Notes: generated by a model from the letters alone, not told the origin. 64,000 nt of DNA from Lysobacterales bacterium (GCA_014946745.1 JADCRD010000001.1:2230427-2294426), one strand, 5' to 3'; positions 37,557 to 51,288 are shown, counted from the stretch's first letter. Program-made: numbers and translations.

Positions 37557-38246
37557 ATGTTCGACCCCGAGCGACTACTGAAGCAGATGCTGGGCGGTGC
37601 CTTGGGCGGCACCCTGGGCGGCGACCGCGGCCGCAAGAAGCATAAATCGCGCGGCGGCATGGGGGGCGGCATCAGCGGCGCGCTGGGCGGCCTCAGCACC
37701 GGCAACAAGGCTGCGCTCGGCCTTGGCGCCCTCGGCGTGGCAATGGCGGCCTGGGAGCACTACAAGGGCCAGTCCACATCCACGGCGCAGCCGACTCCCA
37801 CTGCACAGCCGCTGCCGGCCATGAGCCCGCCGCCTCCGCCTCCACCACCCGGGCAAGTCGCCGTGACGCCGCCATCGGCCGCACCGGGAGCGCTGGTGCC
37901 CGAGGCCCTGCTGGTCATCCGCAGCATGATCGCGGCGGCCGCCGCCGACGGCCTGATCGACGGCAACGAGCGCGAGGCCATCCTCGGCCGCGCCCAGGAC
38001 GCGGGCCTGGATGCCGATGACCTCGCCGCCCTGCGACAGGAGCTGGCCCAGCCGCTGTCGATGCCCGAACTGCTTGCGCAGACCCCCGCGCATCTCGCCG
38101 CGGAGGTCTACGCGGCCGCGCTGATCACGATCAGCGTCGACACCGAAGCCGAACGGCGCTGGATGCAGCGTCTGGCCGAAGGCCTGAAGCTTGATGAATC
38201 GAGGCGCGCCGAGCTCGACGCGCAGTTCGCCTCTCTCTCCCAGTAA
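37557..38246 (+). CDS. DUF533/TerB-like membrane-associated protein
   Basis: A 229-residue protein. The first 65 residues are glycine-rich with a hydrophobic stretch (GGLSTGNKAALGLGALGVAM); a Pro/Thr-rich linker of about 50 residues follows; the C-terminal TerB-like helical domain (DUF533) has LLVIRSMIAAAAADGLIDGN and ERRWMQRLAEGLKL. The ribosome-binding site GGAG lies nine bases before ATG 37557. The function of the YebE-like family is unknown. It lies 11 bases before the AIM24-like gene, so they are co-transcribed. Confidence 0.88.
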   Translation: MFDPERLLKQMLGGALGGTLGGDRGRKKHKSRGGMGGGISGALGGLSTGNKAALGLGALGVAMAAWEHYKGQSTSTAQPTPTAQPLPAMSPPPPPPPPGQVAVTPPSAAPGALVPEALLVIRSMIAAAAADGLIDGNEREAILGRAQDAGLDADDLAALRQELAQPLSMPELLAQTPAHLAAEVYAAALITISVDTEAERRWMQRLAEGLKLDESRRAELDAQFASLSQ

Positions 38247-38257
38247 AGGACGCCCCC

Positions 38258-39265
38258 ATGCACGCTTGGTACCTCAGCTACGGCGGCCAGCAGTCCGGCC
38301 CGCTGGATCACGCCACCGCCGCCGCGCAGGCCCGGCAGAACCCCAACGGCCACTGCTGGCGCGCCGGCTTCGCCGAGTGGATGCCGATCAGCGCCTGCAC
38401 TGAACTCACCGGCGGCGGTGGCGCCCTGGTCGCGCCGGCCGCACCGCCGCCGGTCGGCCAGCGCAGCGCCGACGAGATCGACTATCAGGTCTTCGGCCAC
38501 GAGATGCAGTTCGTCGAGATCGAGCTCGATCCCGGCGAGAGCGCCATCGCCGAAGCCGGCGCGATGATGTTCAAGGACGCGCATATCCAGATGGAGACGG
38601 TGTTCGGCGATGGCAGCCACAGCGGCCAGGGCGGCAGCTTCATGGACAAGCTGCTCGGCGCCGGCAAGCGCGTGATCACCGGCGAAAGCCTGTTCACCAC
38701 GATGTTCTCCAACGCCGGCAGCGGCAAGGCCAAGGTCGCCTTCGCCTCGCCCTACCCGGGCACGATCATTCCGCTGTCACTGAAGAACTACAGCGGCCGA
38801 CTGATCTGCCAGAAGGACTCGTTCCTGTGCGCCGCGCGCGGCGTCAGCGTCGGCATCTTCTTCCAGAAGAAGATCATGACCGCACTGTTCGGCGGCGAGG
38901 GCTTCATCATGCAGAAGCTCGAAGGCGACGGGCAGGTGTTCGTGCACGCCGGCGGCACCGTGGTCGAGCGCGAGCTGAAGGCCGGCGAGCGCCTCGATGT
39001 CGACACCGGCTGCGTGGTTGCGCTCACCCAGACCGTGGGTTTCGACGTCAAGCCCGTGGGCGGCATCAAGTCGATGCTGTTCGGCGGCGAGGGCGTGTTT
39101 CTCGCGACGCTGACCGGCCCCGGCCACGTCTGGCTGCAGTCCCTGCCCTTCTCGCGCATGGCCGGCCGCATGTTCGCTGCGGCCTACCAGCGCGGCGGCG
39201 GCAAAGAAGAGGGCTCGGTGCTGGGGGGCTTGGGCGGCATCCTGTCGGGCGATCGCGGCTTCTGA
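38258..39265 (+). CDS. GYF-type N-terminus plus AIM24/TIGR00266 protein
   Basis: A 335-residue protein. Residues 1-50 form a GYF_2-like segment (WYLSYGGQQSGPLDHATAAA, CWRAGFAEWMPISA). After a short Pro/Ala linker the AIM24 beta-roll domain runs to the end (EMQFVEIELDPGESAIAEAG, FFQKKIMTALFGGEGFIMQK, GGIKSMLFGGEGVFLATL, GPGHVWLQSLPFSRMAGRM). AIM24-like bacterial proteins have no settled function. The GYF_2 fusion is a common variant. Confidence 0.92.
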   Translation: MHAWYLSYGGQQSGPLDHATAAAQARQNPNGHCWRAGFAEWMPISACTELTGGGGALVAPAAPPPVGQRSADEIDYQVFGHEMQFVEIELDPGESAIAEAGAMMFKDAHIQMETVFGDGSHSGQGGSFMDKLLGAGKRVITGESLFTTMFSNAGSGKAKVAFASPYPGTIIPLSLKNYSGRLICQKDSFLCAARGVSVGIFFQKKIMTALFGGEGFIMQKLEGDGQVFVHAGGTVVERELKAGERLDVDTGCVVALTQTVGFDVKPVGGIKSMLFGGEGVFLATLTGPGHVWLQSLPFSRMAGRMFAAAYQRGGGKEEGSVLGGLGGILSGDRGF

Positions 39266-39279
39266 TCCTAGCCAACACG

Positions 39280-39308
39280 AAAAGCGCCGCGTTTGGCGCG
39301 GCGCTTTT
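39280..39308. terminator. Bidirectional terminator
   Basis: AAAAGCGCCGCG and CGCGGCGCTTTT form a 12-bp stem with a five-base loop between two convergent genes; the A and T runs serve both strands. Confidence 0.9.
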
Positions 39309-39356
39309 CTGCGTTGGGGGGCTGCGACTTCGCGGACCCGCCTCAGCAGGACAGCT

Positions 39357-44022
<4,666 letters not shown>

Positions 44023-44379
44023 CGCTTTCGACCAGGCCCCACTTGCTACCTAGAAGAACAGCCGCTTGAGGAAACGGCTGTTCAGTCTCGGCCAAAAGAG
44101 TTCAGGCTGCGTTTACTTTGCCGATGTACTCTCGCCCTCAGCCCGTCCCCCGGTACCCGGCCCGATCCGGGGGGCGCGAACGTTACCGCCGATCGTGCAC
44201 GGCTAGCGTTCACATCCGTAAAGCGGCTGACGCATCAAGGCGCCCTTCCTGCCTGCGTCAGGCGTGACCTTAAACGCCATGTCGGCGTATCCCCCACAAC
44301 CTGCAGGTCCTCGCGTCCGAGACGGAGCGCGGCCTTCGGTTGCGGGTTCGGATGTCGACGCAACGGAACAGGAGTCCGC
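44023..44379. other. Intergenic region with one hairpin
   Basis: A hairpin GAACAGCCG/CGGCTGTTC (44056-44064 and 44075-44083) follows fadH and may end its transcript; there is no T run. The remaining bases up to the hydrolase gene include a GC-rich dyad (CCGGTACCCGG) but no gene I can support. Confidence 0.5.
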
Positions 44380-44826
44380 ATGAAACTGGCCTGGATCCTC
44401 TGGTTGGCCAACGCGCTGCCGCAGCCCGTCGCCGATCCTCTATGCCTGACCACCACGATCTACCTGGAAGCCCGCAACCAGTCCATCCTGGGGCAGCGAG
44501 CCGTCGCTGAAGTCGCTCTGCGGCGCGTTGAAGATGGGCGCTGGGGACGATCGGTCTGTGCCGTCGTCACGGCTCCGAGGCAGTTCGCGCCGACCCTGGT
44601 GTCGGCCGAGTTCGAGATCAAGAGCCACAAGGCCTGGGAGCGCGCCGCCGCGATCGCGTTTGACGCGCTGCGCGACTGGCGCAAGCCGAGCGACAGACGC
44701 AGACAGGTTGTGCCAGGGGCAAGCCACTTTCTGGTCAACGATCTGGTGAACCGCCCCAACTGGGCTCAGGGCACACCCGTCGCGCTGATCGGCGATCACG
44801 CCTTCTACAGCGTCACCGAGCTGTAG
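44380..44826 (+). CDS. SleB-type cell-wall hydrolase
   Basis: A 148-residue Hydrolase_2 (SleB/CwlJ) protein. The catalytic Glu30 is in TIYLEARNQS, followed by GQRAVAEVALRRVEDGRWG, CAVVTAPRQFAP, GASHFLVNDLVNRPNWAQG and IGDHAFYSV. The family cleaves peptidoglycan (lytic transglycosylase-like). A short hydrophobic N-terminus (about 18 residues) may be an export signal. A ribosome-binding site AGGAG lies six bases upstream. In Gram-negatives the role is general wall turnover; SleB's spore role does not apply. Confidence 0.9.
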   Translation: MKLAWILWLANALPQPVADPLCLTTTIYLEARNQSILGQRAVAEVALRRVEDGRWGRSVCAVVTAPRQFAPTLVSAEFEIKSHKAWERAAAIAFDALRDWRKPSDRRRQVVPGASHFLVNDLVNRPNWAQGTPVALIGDHAFYSVTEL

Positions 44827-44843
44827 CTCCGAACTGTTCAATC

Positions 44844-44886
44844 CGATAACACAAACGGCGCCTTCTGGGCGCCGTTTGTGTTATCG
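44844..44886. terminator. Perfect 19-bp hairpin, bidirectional terminator
   Basis: A 19-bp perfect stem beginning CGATAACACAAACGGCGCC with loop TTCTG lies between the convergent SleB-like and prpE genes. Weak T-rich ends on each strand fit a bidirectional terminator. Confidence 0.8.
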
Positions 44887-44901
44887 CCGCAGAACGGCGG
44901 A

Positions 44902-46794
44902 TCAGCCGACATCCGGTCCTCGCTGCAAGGCCAAGCGAACCGACTCCAATGCGGAGGGATCGTCGAGCGTCGACAGGTCGCCCGGATCGCGACTCTCGAC
45001 CAAGGCCTGCAGCGAGCGCCTCAGCAGCTTGCCGGAGCGCGTCTTGGGCAGCGCATCGACGACATACACGCGCGCCGGCTTCGCGACCGCGCCCAACTGT
45101 TCCACCACCTGACGCATCATCGCTTCCGCCGCTGCGCGGCGATCGCTGCAGTCGCCGCCCTTGAGCGTGGCGAACACGACTGGCACCTGTCCCTTCAGCG
45201 CATCGGCGGCACCAATCACGGCAGCTTCTGCGACCACGCTGCAGCCAGACACGGATTCCTCGATCTCTCGAGTCCCCAGGCGATGGCCGGCGACGTTGAT
45301 CACATCGTCCGTGCGGCCGAGGATGAAGTAGTAGCCATCCTCGTCGCGGATCGCCCAGTCCAGCGAGCTGTAGAGCAGCGCCTTGAAGTGGCTGAAGTAG
45401 CTCGACAGGAAGCGCGCATCGTCACCCCACACGGTGCTCAGGCAGCCCGGCGGCAGCGGCGGCACGATGGCCAGCACGCCTTTCTCGCCTGCACCGCAGG
45501 GCTCGCCGCTCACCTCATGGATAAGCCTGAGGTTGAAGCCAAGATTGGGCAGGCCGGGCGAGCCGAACTTGGTGGGCTTGAGTTCGAGGCCAGGCTGCAG
45601 GCACAGCACCGGCCAGCCGGTTTCGGTCTGCCAGTAGTTGTCGATCACCGGCACACCAAGCGCATCGTTGATCCAGCGCGCGGTGGGCTCATCGAGCGGC
45701 TCACCGGCGAGGAACAGCCACTTCAGCGCGGACAGGTCGTGCATTTTCAGCCACGACGGATCCTGCTTCTTCAGCACGCGCACCGCCGTGGGCGACGAGA
45801 ACAGCGTACGCACGCCGTATTGCGCACACAGCTCCCACCAGATGCCCGGATCGGGAGAGGTCGGCAGGCCCTCGTAGACGATCGTGGTGGCGCCGACGAT
45901 CAGCGGCCCGTAGACGATGTAGGAGTGGCCCACCACCCAGCCGACGTCCGAGGTCGAGAACATCACCTGCCCGGGTCCGACGTCGAAGACGGTGCGCATG
46001 GACAGCGCGAGCGCCACCGCATAGCCACCGGTATCGCGCTGCACGCCCTTGGGCTTGCCGGTGGTGCCCGAGGTGTAAAGCAAATAGCTGGGCGCGTTGC
46101 TTTCGCGCCAGACCACGGGAACCGTCGCATCGGCAAACGCCGCCGAGGCCTCCGCGTAATCGATGTCGCGGCCCGGCGTGCGCGGCGTCTCCGCATCAAG
46201 CCCGCGGTGCATGACGAGCACATGCGGCGGCGCATGCTTCGCCTCGGAGAGTGCTGCATCGACCAGCGGCTTGTAGCGGATCACCTTGCCCGAGCGCATG
46301 CCGGCATCGGCGCAGATCAGCAGCTTGGGCTGGGCGTCGTCGATACGCAGGGCGAGGTTGTGGGCGGCGAAGCCGCCGAACACCACCGAGTGGATCGCAC
46401 CGATACGCGCACATGCCAGCATGGCAATCACCGCCTCGCCGGTGTTGGGCATGTAGATCACCACGCGGTCGCCCTCGCCCACGCCAAGCGAGCGGATCGT
46501 TGCCGCGCACTGGTTGACCGCGCGGTGCAGCTGCACATAGGTCCAGGTCTGACGCTGGCCGGTTTCGGTGGAGACCGCGATCAGTGCTGCTTGATCGGCG
46601 CGCGCCGCAAGATGGCGATCGATCGCGTTGTGGCAGAGGTTGGTGCGTCCACCGACGAACCAGCGACGGAAAGGCGGCTTCGAATCGTCGAGGATCTGCT
46701 GTGGCGGAGTCTCCCAGTCGATGGCTTGGGCGGCATCTGCCCAGAAGGCTTCGGGCTGTTCGATGGAATGAAGATAGAGCTCGTCGTAGCGCAT
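44902..46794 (-). CDS. prpE: Propionyl-CoA synthetase
   Basis: A 630-residue AMP-forming acyl-CoA synthetase. YTSGTTGKPKGVQRDTGG is the phosphate-binding loop; the QRDTGGY form is typical of PrpE, whereas Acs usually has THTTGGY. Others: NYWQTETGWPVL, WAIRDEDGYYFILGRTDDVI, NVAGHRLGTREIEE, and the catalytic Lys in LPKTRSGKLLRR. It makes propionyl-CoA from propionate and ATP. No prp cluster (prpB/C) is next to it. Confidence 0.93.
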   Translation of the reverse strand: MRYDELYLHSIEQPEAFWADAAQAIDWETPPQQILDDSKPPFRRWFVGGRTNLCHNAIDRHLAARADQAALIAVSTETGQRQTWTYVQLHRAVNQCAATIRSLGVGEGDRVVIYMPNTGEAVIAMLACARIGAIHSVVFGGFAAHNLALRIDDAQPKLLICADAGMRSGKVIRYKPLVDAALSEAKHAPPHVLVMHRGLDAETPRTPGRDIDYAEASAAFADATVPVVWRESNAPSYLLYTSGTTGKPKGVQRDTGGYAVALALSMRTVFDVGPGQVMFSTSDVGWVVGHSYIVYGPLIVGATTIVYEGLPTSPDPGIWWELCAQYGVRTLFSSPTAVRVLKKQDPSWLKMHDLSALKWLFLAGEPLDEPTARWINDALGVPVIDNYWQTETGWPVLCLQPGLELKPTKFGSPGLPNLGFNLRLIHEVSGEPCGAGEKGVLAIVPPLPPGCLSTVWGDDARFLSSYFSHFKALLYSSLDWAIRDEDGYYFILGRTDDVINVAGHRLGTREIEESVSGCSVVAEAAVIGAADALKGQVPVVFATLKGGDCSDRRAAAEAMMRQVVEQLGAVAKPARVYVVDALPKTRSGKLLRRSLQALVESRDPGDLSTLDDPSALESVRLALQRGPDVG

Positions 46795-46872
46795 GGCCGG
46801 TGCTCCGCGGGGGATTCACGAAGCCTAGACCGATGCGGACGCGGGCGCCTGTCGACGTTGGTCTGAAAGGCT

Positions 46873-46901
46873 GGGATTGGGGATTCGGGATTGGGGATTC
46901 G
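46873..46901. repeat. GGGATTG/GGGATTC heptamer block
   Basis: Four alternating GGGATTG and GGGATTC units of the same type as one arm of the sdhA-sdhB repeat lie between mdh and prpE. There is no inverted partner nearby. Confidence 0.9.
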
Positions 46902-46953
46902 TCAGAGCAGGTCGCGGCAGGGCTGAGCCCGGGGCCTCACAGCGCTGGAAGCG

Positions 46954-46981
46954 AAAAGGGCGGCCCTTGGGCCGCCCTTTC
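46954..46981 (-). terminator. Rho-independent terminator of mdh
   Basis: AAAGGGCGGCCC and GGGCCGCCCTTT form a 12-bp stem with loop TT, 24 bases after the mdh stop. On the minus strand it is followed by T residues. Confidence 0.85.
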
Positions 46982-47004
46982 CTGGGACAACTGCGGTGCA
47001 GGCT

Positions 47005-47991
47005 TCAGCCCAGCAGGTGGGCGACGCCGGCGCGCTCTTCTTCGAGTTCGTTGAGCGTGAAGTTGATGCGCTCCTGCGAGAACTCATCGATGGCCAGGCC
47101 CTGCACGATCTCGTACTTGCCGTTCGTGCACGTGACCGGGTAGCCGAACATCACGTCCTTGGGGATGCCGTAGCTGCCGTCGGACGGAATGCCCATGGTG
47201 ACCCACTTGCCGTTCGTGCCCAGCACCCAGTCACGGACGTGGTCGATGGCCGCATTGGCGGCGGAGGCCGCCGACGACAGGCCACGGGCTTCGATGATCG
47301 CGGCGCCGCGCTTGGCCACCTTGGGGATGAAGGTTTCGCGGTTCCAGGCCTCGTCGGCGACCTTGTCCTTCAGCGAAGCGCCGCCGGCCGTGGCGAAGCG
47401 GTAGTCGGGATACATGGTCGGGCTGTGGTTGCCCCACACCACCAGCTTCTCGATGTCGGCCACGGCCACGCCGGCCTTGCCGGCCAGCTGCGACAGCGCA
47501 CGGTTGTGGTCAAGGCGGAGCATCGCGGTGAAGTTGTTCGGGTCGAGATCCGGCGCCGACTTCATGGCGATGTAGGCATTGGTGTTGGCCGGGTTGCCGA
47601 CCACCAGCACCTTGACCTGGCGCGAGGCGACCTTGTTCAAGGCGCGGCCCTGCACGGTGAAGATCTCGGCGTTCTTCAGCAGCAGGTCCTTGCGCTCCAT
47701 GCCCGGGCCGCGCGGCATGGCGCCGACCAGCAAGGCCACGTCGGCATCCTTGAAGGCCACTTCCGGGTCATCGGTGCCGACCATGCCGGCGAGCAGCGGG
47801 AAAGCGCAGTCTTCGAGCTCCATCATCACACCGCGGAGCGCGGCCTGGGCCTTCTCCATCGGCAGCTCGAGCATCTGCAGGATCACGGGCTGGTCTTTGC
47901 CCAGCATCTCGCCGGAGGCGATGCGAAACAGCAGCGAGTAGCCGATCTGGCCGGCGGCGCCGGTGACTGCAACGCGGACGGGGGTCTTCAT
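47005..47991 (-). CDS. mdh: Malate dehydrogenase
   Basis: A 328-residue NAD-dependent enzyme of the two-domain lactate/malate dehydrogenase family. [20 protein letters not shown] is the nucleotide-binding start, [15 protein letters not shown] carries the substrate Arg, [14 protein letters not shown] follows, and the catalytic His is in [12 protein letters not shown] with Asp in RLDHNRAL. It oxidises malate to oxaloacetate in the TCA cycle, after the succinate dehydrogenase step coded elsewhere in the window. Confidence 0.97.
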   Translation of the reverse strand: MKTPVRVAVTGAAGQIGYSLLFRIASGEMLGKDQPVILQMLELPMEKAQAALRGVMMELEDCAFPLLAGMVGTDDPEVAFKDADVALLVGAMPRGPGMERKDLLLKNAEIFTVQGRALNKVASRQVKVLVVGNPANTNAYIAMKSAPDLDPNNFTAMLRLDHNRALSQLAGKAGVAVADIEKLVVWGNHSPTMYPDYRFATAGGASLKDKVADEAWNRETFIPKVAKRGAAIIEARGLSSAASAANAAIDHVRDWVLGTNGKWVTMGIPSDGSYGIPKDVMFGYPVTCTNGKYEIVQGLAIDEFSQERINFTLNELEEERAGVAHLLG

Positions 47992-48060
47992 GGAGGAGTC
48001 CTGTGTCGTCTTCTGGGGTGGGTGGAAGCTCAGAACATGCAGCGCTTTCAGCCAGGGGCT

Positions 48061-48417
48061 TCAGCGCATCTCGTAGCCGATCGCCGCCAGATGCTGCTGC
48101 AGCGCCGGCCGGTTGTAGCCATGGATCACTTCATCGCCGATGACGGTGAGCGGCACGCCGCGGCCGCCCAGGGCGTCGACGGCATCGCGCCCTTCGGAGG
48201 TATCGAAGTCGAGCTCGGTAAAGCGCACGCCAGCGGCGCGGAAATCGGCCAGCTGCTGCTGGCAGTAGCCGCACCATTCCGCGCTGACCATCAGCACACG
48301 ATTGGGGTCGCCTGCGCCTGGCAGCGCGCTGAGCGCGGCCTCGGCGGACCGCTCGGATCGCCAGAAGCCGATGGCCACCAGCAGTGCGAGCAGGACCAGC
48401 CAGACGCGCCCGCTCAC
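48061..48417 (-). CDS. Membrane-anchored glutaredoxin-like protein
   Basis: A 118-residue protein with GTG start 48417. One N-terminal helix (VWLVLLALLVAIGFW) is a membrane anchor or signal; then a thioredoxin fold with the redox motif CGYC in VSAEWCGYCQQQLADF, and GGRGVPLTVIGDEVIHGYN with the cis-Pro (GVPLTV). It is likely periplasmic-facing and may reduce or transfer disulfides. It overlaps the aminotransferase stop by four bases. Confidence 0.88.
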   Translation of the reverse strand: MSGRVWLVLLALLVAIGFWRSERSAEAALSALPGAGDPNRVLMVSAEWCGYCQQQLADFRAAGVRFTELDFDTSEGRDAVDALGGRGVPLTVIGDEVIHGYNRPALQQHLAAIGYEMR

Positions 48418-49613
48418 GCAAGCTCCGCGAAGAACGCCTGGATGCGTAGCAGGCCCTCGGTGAGCTGGGCATCGGGGCAGGTGTAGGAAATCCGCAGCGC
48501 GCGCGGTTCGCCAAAAGCCGAGCCCGGCACGCAGGCCACACCCTTGGCTTCCAGCAGAGCCGCACAGAAGTCGACATCGTTGGCTATCACGCGCTCACCG
48601 TGCCGGCGGCCGAACGCGCAGGCGATGTCCGGGAAAACGTAGAAGGCGCCCTCGGGCTTGGGGCAGATCACGCCCGGGATTTGCGCCAGCGAGGCCAGCA
48701 CCTGGTCGCGCTTGGCCTCGAACTCGCGCACCTTGATCGCCGGCACGTCCTGCGGGCCCGACAGCGCCGCGATGGCGGCAGCGATCACCACCTCGGGCAC
48801 GTTGGTGATGTGGTTGGAGTTGAGCGTGGTCAGGGCCTGCGCCACCGACTCCGGCCCGGCCATGAAGCCCACGCGCCAGCCCGGCATGCCGTAGGTCTTG
48901 GACAGCGAGTCGACGAAGATCACGCGCTCCGCCAGCTCGGGCCGGAAGTGCAGCACGTTGTGGTAGCTCTGACCGCTGAACACCATGCGGTGGTAGATGT
49001 CGTCGCAGATCATCCAGACGTCCGGATGCCGCGCCACCACATCAGCAATGGCGGCGATCTCGTCGCCGCTGTAGACCATGCCGGTCGGGTTGGACGGGTT
49101 GTTGAACAGGAACACCTTGGGCCCGCGGGCGAGCGCAGCATCCAGCTGTTCCGGCATCAGCTTGTAGTTCTGGCTGGACGGACACGGCAGGGCCGTGGCG
49201 CGCGCACCGACGATCTCGGCGATGTCGGCGTAGGTGGTCCAGTAAGGCGAGGGAAACACGATCTCGTCGCCCGGATCGAGCAGAGCTTCGGCCAGGTTGT
49301 AGAGGATGTGCTTGGCGCCAATGCCGGTAGCGCAGTGCTTGCGCTGGTAGCCGCTCAGGCCGGCCGACTCGATGTGCTTCAGGAAGGCATCGAGCAGTGC
49401 ATCGGGGCCGCGATTGCTGCCGTACTGGCCGCTGTCATGATCCAGCGCTTCGCGCGCAGCGGCGTACACATGCGGGCCAGGCAGGAAGTTGGGAACGCCA
49501 ATCGAGAAGCTGATGACTTCGCGGCCGGCCGCCTTCATCTGCCGGGTCTTCTCGACAATCTGCATGATCGCGCTGGGCTTGGCGCGCCCCATGCGCTGGG
49601 CAAGCTTGGGCAT
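48414..49613 (-). CDS. Class I aspartate/aromatic aminotransferase
   Basis: A 399-residue PLP enzyme: FSIGVPNFLPGPHVYAAARE near the N-terminus, GANHxxYN-like IGAKHILYNLAEALLDPGDE, FNNPSNPTGMVYS, and the PLP lysine Lys239 in DSLSKTYGMPGWRVGF. The C-terminus has GVACVPGSAFGEPRALRIS with the substrate Arg. It fits the bacterial aspartate aminotransferase Ib group. ATG 49613 starts just before the conserved MPKLAQRMGRAKPSAIM. The glutaredoxin-like gene is coupled to it by a four-base overlap. Confidence 0.93.
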   Translation of the reverse strand: MPKLAQRMGRAKPSAIMQIVEKTRQMKAAGREVISFSIGVPNFLPGPHVYAAAREALDHDSGQYGSNRGPDALLDAFLKHIESAGLSGYQRKHCATGIGAKHILYNLAEALLDPGDEIVFPSPYWTTYADIAEIVGARATALPCPSSQNYKLMPEQLDAALARGPKVFLFNNPSNPTGMVYSGDEIAAIADVVARHPDVWMICDDIYHRMVFSGQSYHNVLHFRPELAERVIFVDSLSKTYGMPGWRVGFMAGPESVAQALTTLNSNHITNVPEVVIAAAIAALSGPQDVPAIKVREFEAKRDQVLASLAQIPGVICPKPEGAFYVFPDIACAFGRRHGERVIANDVDFCAALLEAKGVACVPGSAFGEPRALRISYTCPDAQLTEGLLRIQAFFAELA

Positions 49614-49780
49614 GTGCAGCCTCGTGTGATGGGCCAACCCGGCGGTGCGCGGGGCTTCTCGCGAAGCGAGGCGGACGCGGGCAGAAAACCGCCGAAGTCT
49701 AGCACGCAGGTCGCCCGCGACCGTGGCCGCTGCCTGCGGCAAGCGTTGCACTCAGCCGACGCGTAGCGCGACAGGTTGAC

Positions 49781-50356
49781 TCACGCGCGGACCGAAAGCG
49801 CGCCCTTCGCGGACCTGGCCGAGGCGACCTCGCCGTAGGCTTCGCGCGCCCGAGCCAGCGCGATGTCGACCCGGGCCTGCGAAGCCATCTGGTTGGCCTG
49901 GGCGGCGACGCGGTAGTCCTGGGGCGAGGGCTGCGCCGGCGCCAGCGCCGCGGCGACGATCCGCGCGGCCTTGGCCACCGTGGCTTCGGGATCACCGCGT
50001 ACCGGCGAGGTGTCGATGCCGACCTCGCCGCCCACCGCATAGCGCCGTCGGTCCGGCCCGGTCTGATAGGTGTAGCTGGGGCCCGAGGTGATCAGCTCGC
50101 CCCCCGCGGCCACATGCGCCTGCTCATGCGCCCGCACTTCGCGGTCGCGCGCTGCCAGCTCGGCGATCACCCGCTGGATCGCGGGGTCCTGCAGCGGATC
50201 CTCGGCCTGCCGTCGAGCCAAGCGCGCACTGGTCGGAGCAGCCCCCTGCACTTCCTCGACCGGATCGCGCGAACGCGGAGCCATACCAGCACGCGCCGGA
50301 GCGGCACTGCTGGACGACGTCACGAATCGCGCTGGGCTGGTGGGCAACAGCTGCAT
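49781..50356 (-). CDS. SprA-related/CJM1_0395-like putative metalloprotease
   Basis: A 191-residue protein. The first about 55 residues are disordered (Ala/Arg/Ser-rich). The conserved domain has VIAELAARDREVRAHEQAHV (His77-Glu78...His81, an HExxH metal motif) and AAGGELITSGPSYTYQTGPD, RYAVGGEVGIDTSPVRGDPE and TVAKAARIVAAALAPAQPSP. This matches the SprA-related family annotated as putative metalloprotease. ATG 50356 is chosen; the frame is open upstream but unconserved. The function is unproven. Confidence 0.82.
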   Translation of the reverse strand: MQLLPTSPARFVTSSSSAAPARAGMAPRSRDPVEEVQGAAPTSARLARRQAEDPLQDPAIQRVIAELAARDREVRAHEQAHVAAGGELITSGPSYTYQTGPDRRRYAVGGEVGIDTSPVRGDPEATVAKAARIVAAALAPAQPSPQDYRVAAQANQMASQARVDIALARAREAYGEVASARSAKGALSVRA

Positions 50357-50657
50357 CGGTGCTGCAGGTTCGACGGAGGGAAATCCAGAGGGTTGGCGCT
50401 GCCGGCCGCGGGCGTCGCAACAGCCGGGCATCTCCGCCAAGGATCGCGCCGGAACGGCAGTCGGGCAAGCGCGATGCGGAACGCCGGCCGTGGCCGGGTC
50501 TACCCTGCCGTGCGAGTACAGTCGGAGCCACGCCCCCATCGAATCGCGCCGGGACGGTCGGGCCCGAGGATGCGTCAGCAACACCGCACCCGCTTGAAAC
50601 CCGGATGCGCGCCCACAGCTCCGCGCGACTGCCCTCACTTCATCGGACCGCACAACG
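50357..50657. other. Divergent intergenic region
   Basis: The 301 bases between the SprA-related and YkgJ genes hold no gene I support. The upstream frame of the SprA-related gene stays open through here, so a longer N-terminus is possible but has no recognisable domain. Confidence 0.4.
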
Positions 50658-51089
50658 ATGGCCACTGCCCCCCGACCGCCTGGTGCGTCGGGCTCGCCCT
50701 CCCACCCGTGCCTGCGCTGCGGTGCCTGCTGCGCCAGCTTTCGGGTGGCCTTCTACTGGGCGGAGGCTGCACCGCACACTCCCGAGGGCATCCCGGAGTC
50801 GCTGACGCGGAAACTCGACCCGCTGCGCCTCAGCATGGCCGGCACCGACCAGCCCTCACCGCGCTGCATCGCGCTGCGCGGCACCGTCGGCGACGACGCC
50901 CACTGCAGCGAGTACGCGCGACGCCCCTCGCCCTGCCGCGACCTCAAGCCCGCCTGGGAGGACGGCAGCCCCAGCCTGCAGTGCGATCGGGCGCGACTGC
51001 GTCATGGCCTGACGCCGCTGACGCCCGCCGACTGGGCGCGGCTTGAGGCCACGCACCTGCGGGCGCCGGGCGAGCTCTCACGCACTTGA
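50658..51089 (+). CDS. YkgJ-family cysteine-cluster protein
   Basis: A 143-residue protein with CLRCGACC at residues 18-25 and further Cys at SPRCIALRG, HCSEYARRPSPCRDL, the eight-Cys pattern of the YkgJ (CxxCxxCC zinc/iron chelator) family. The family is annotated as a metal-binding cluster protein of unknown function. The end of this gene lies about ten bases from the duplicated tail of the paralogue array. Confidence 0.9.
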   Translation: MATAPRPPGASGSPSHPCLRCGACCASFRVAFYWAEAAPHTPEGIPESLTRKLDPLRLSMAGTDQPSPRCIALRGTVGDDAHCSEYARRPSPCRDLKPAWEDGSPSLQCDRARLRHGLTPLTPADWARLEATHLRAPGELSRT

Positions 51090-51096
51090 GGCGTCC

Positions 51097-51190
51097 AGCC
51101 GCAGGGCTCGAAGCGCCGCAGATTCACCTGCCTCTGCAGACTCGCAAACGCATCGCCCGCCAGCCCGGGCGCATCGAAGCGGCAACTCCA
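51097..51190 (-). pseudogene. 3' remnant of a fourth array paralogue
   Basis: On the minus strand these bases encode FDAPGLAGDAFASLQRQVNL and RRFEPCG, the C-terminus of array copy C (56408-58555), with about 90 percent base identity over roughly 85 bases. The stop codon that copy C has after PCG is replaced by TGG here, so the frame reads on. Upstream (up to the end of copy A) there is only a weakly similar stretch with CDGTQWSCRF. The rest of this copy has been lost. Confidence 0.75.
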
Positions 51191-51288
51191 CTGTGTACCG
51201 TCACAGAGCCCCACGCGCTCGCGGCCAGAACCGGCTCGGCTCGGCGGCGACTCGGCAGGCCAGTCGAATGGGTAGGCGGGCTGCAGCA

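Noticed and set aside
44878-46866. A 662-codon plus-strand frame
   Set aside because: Antisense to prpE, which has full acyl-CoA synthetase motifs.
48061-48417. The thioredoxin-fold gene as a DsbA-type enzyme
   Set aside because: It is too short (118 residues) and lacks the DsbA helical domain; the glutaredoxin-like call fits better.
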